NCBI RefSeq assembly: GCF_002288925.2
Contig: NW_022098062.1
Coordinates: 11,069,042 to 11,133,041, forward strand
DNA: 64,000 nucleotides
Source: Delphinapterus leucas
Taxonomy: Eukaryota; Chordata; Mammalia; Artiodactyla; Monodontidae
Reading direction: 5' to 3'
Positions 62,371 to 64,000 of this stretch are shown piece after piece. Within the stretch, counting starts at the first letter, position 1; each line of letters starts with the position of its first letter. The position numbers and the translations under genes are program-made. The notes below the pieces were generated by a model. The model had not been told where the DNA came from. It did no database searches and worked only from the letters and a program-made list of their open reading frames with translations.

Positions 62371-63264
62371 GATTTTTTATATTTTTATAAATATTATTGA
62401 ACTTTTTTTCTGGGAAGCAGTTATTTGGAAAGAGTTTGATCCTTTTGGGTCTTGTTTTTTAAGGTGTGTTAGGTGGGAGCATATCAGTACTCTATCTAAG
62501 TCTAATTATTACCCATTACTGAGGCAAGACCTTTCTGAGTACTCTACCCAATACCTCATGAATCATGAGGTATTGCAGTCTGCCTGGTGGGCACAGGCAG
62601 TATTCCCAACCCTGTGTGAGCTCTGGGCACTGTTCCCACTAATCATTTTGGGTGGTTCTTTCCCTGGTCTCAAGTAGTTCCTGCACATGCTTGGGCAAAT
62701 CAATACTCAGCTAAATACTCAAGGGGGACCCTCTGCACATCTCTGGAGTTCTCTTTCTGTGCAGCTCTCTTCTCTCTGGCACTCTGTCCTGTGGTCTCCA
62801 TCCTCTTGCTCTTCTCAGAATCTCAGCTCTGTTTCCTCAACTCAGGTAGTCTGCTGGGCTCCACTTTGGTTCCCTTCCCTGCATCGTGGCTGGAAAACTC
62901 TCTCAAGGCAGTAAGTTGGGTGATCGTAATCATAGGGCTCATCTTGTCTTTCTCATTTTCAGGTTTCACTGTCTTTCATTGCCTGGTGTCTAGTGTCTTA
63001 AACTGTTGCTTCATATATTGTCCATTTTTGGCTGCTTTAGGAAAGGGAGTAGATTTGGCCACCATTACTCTGTCTTGGCAGGAAGTGAAAGGCCGAAGTC
63101 CTCTTCTCCCACCCCCACTGGCAAGTTCCTAATTGCATGTTTATAGCTTTTAATTTTTCTTCCCCTATATGGTCTATGGCCCTATATTAGCCAGAGTTCA
63201 ATCAAGGAAGCAGAACTACAATGGATATTACAGAATGAGGAATTATTAGAGGAATTAGGCTTTA
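62371..63264. other. Repeat-derived or unique, no gene recognised
   Basis: 62381-62800 continues old L1-like antisense text. The rest has no recognisable peptide. 63188-63240 ('tagccagagttcaatcaagg') starts another old repeat. Confidence 0.45.
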
Positions 63265-63465
63265 CTCCAATGGTTCCCAGTGTATGCTCCCTGGACCAAC
63301 AGCATCAAGCATCAGCATTACCTGGGGATTTGTTAGAAATGCAAATATCTAGGCCCCACCACAGACCTAGAAGCTCTGGGGGTAAGACTCAGAAAGTTGG
63401 TTTCAGTAAACCCTCTAGGTAATCCAGATGCCTGTTGAAGTTTGAGAGCCGCTGCTTAACATAAT
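63265..63465 (-). repeat. MER5A-like hAT DNA transposon relic
   Basis: Reverse MER5A order: 'atggttcccagtgtatgctc', 'gcatcagcattacctgggga', 'ttgttagaaatgcaaatatc', 'taggccccaccacagaccta', and 'ttgaagtttgagagccgctg'. Confidence 0.8.
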
Positions 63466-64000
63466 TGGAGGAGAGACTGGGGAAGTAATGGTCCAAATGA
63501 GGGTGTTAAAAAACCAGGGGGAAAATCACTAATTGGTTTTCTTAATCACTAGTTTGGGTGAACTAGTTAGTGCTTTCAGGGAAGTCTGGAAGTGAGGCAC
63601 GTCAGCTGCTTGAACGGGATCACACAGGCAACTGGGGTAGAAGACCATGGGAGGCTGTTGTCTCTTCATAGCTACGCTCTGTGAATTCACAGCTAAGTGG
63701 TCTGGCAATAGGTCTGGGTTGCTATTGGTCAGCAGAGCTAGAAATAAAGAAAAAGAGCTGGACATAGAGCAAGAACAAGGATGTGCAGCAAAAAAAAGAG
63801 CAAGGGAAAACTGGAACTTTCTGGCATCTCTCTGTCTCTTCTCACCTCTGACCATGATGACCTTCAGTTTGTAATGCCTGCTGCTTCCGTTTCACCTCCC
63901 AAATCTTGTGCAAATTTTCTTTTGGCCAACTCTGATCCTGAGCCAAACAGGGAAGGGGATTGTGGGAAATTTAATTTTAGCTTAGTCAAGTTAATACACT
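63466..64000. other. Intergenic, right edge, no gene recognised
   Basis: Nothing recognised; short frames on both strands without familiar peptides. Confidence 0.5.

Overview
This is mammalian nuclear DNA, almost certainly from a cetacean and probably a toothed whale. It carries many copies of the tRNA-derived cetartiodactyl SINE that starts with GGGCTTCCCTGGTGGCGCAG. Several copies still have clean target-site duplications, together with L1 3' ends and a mariner-type MITE. The vertebrate intron/exon structure (short in-frame exons, GT/AG borders, long repeat-bearing introns) rules out a prokaryote. The species call is inference from repeat types.

Positions 473-31130 hold the 3' two thirds of PHLDB1 (LL5-alpha) on the + strand. 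They run from the exon that ends the FHA domain, through the large Ser/Pro-rich exon, coiled-coil exons and an alternative-exon cluster, to the C-terminal PH domain, stop codon and poly(A) signal. The 5' end of the gene lies left of the window. I place 24 exons with splice borders; all keep frame and the gene looks intact.

Immediately downstream, 31370-34740 holds the wreck of the trehalase gene TREH. The C-terminal exons lie on the - strand, convergent with PHLDB1 as in other mammals. Three upstream exons, including the trehalase signature exon, lie on the + strand: part of the gene has been inverted. I also see a frameshift, an in-frame stop, a lost splice donor, a lost stop codon and several missing exons. 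The gene cannot make trehalase.

From 34740 to 64000 I find no living gene. The interval is a repeat landscape: SINEs, sense and antisense L1 pieces (one L1 3' end inserted inside another L1), MLT1-like and MER5A-like relics, a 350-base pyrimidine tract, an internally deleted endogenous retrovirus with two LTRs at 51009-53481, a processed RPL31 pseudogene at 54983-55319, and a palindromic mariner MITE at 55589-55661.

The most interesting items are the inverted TREH pseudogene, a 17-bp tandem repeat that quadruplicates a PHLDB1 splice donor, the phase-0 alternative exons in PHLDB1, and an RPL31 pseudogene whose internal deletions are nearly all multiples of three. I recognised no wholly new system.
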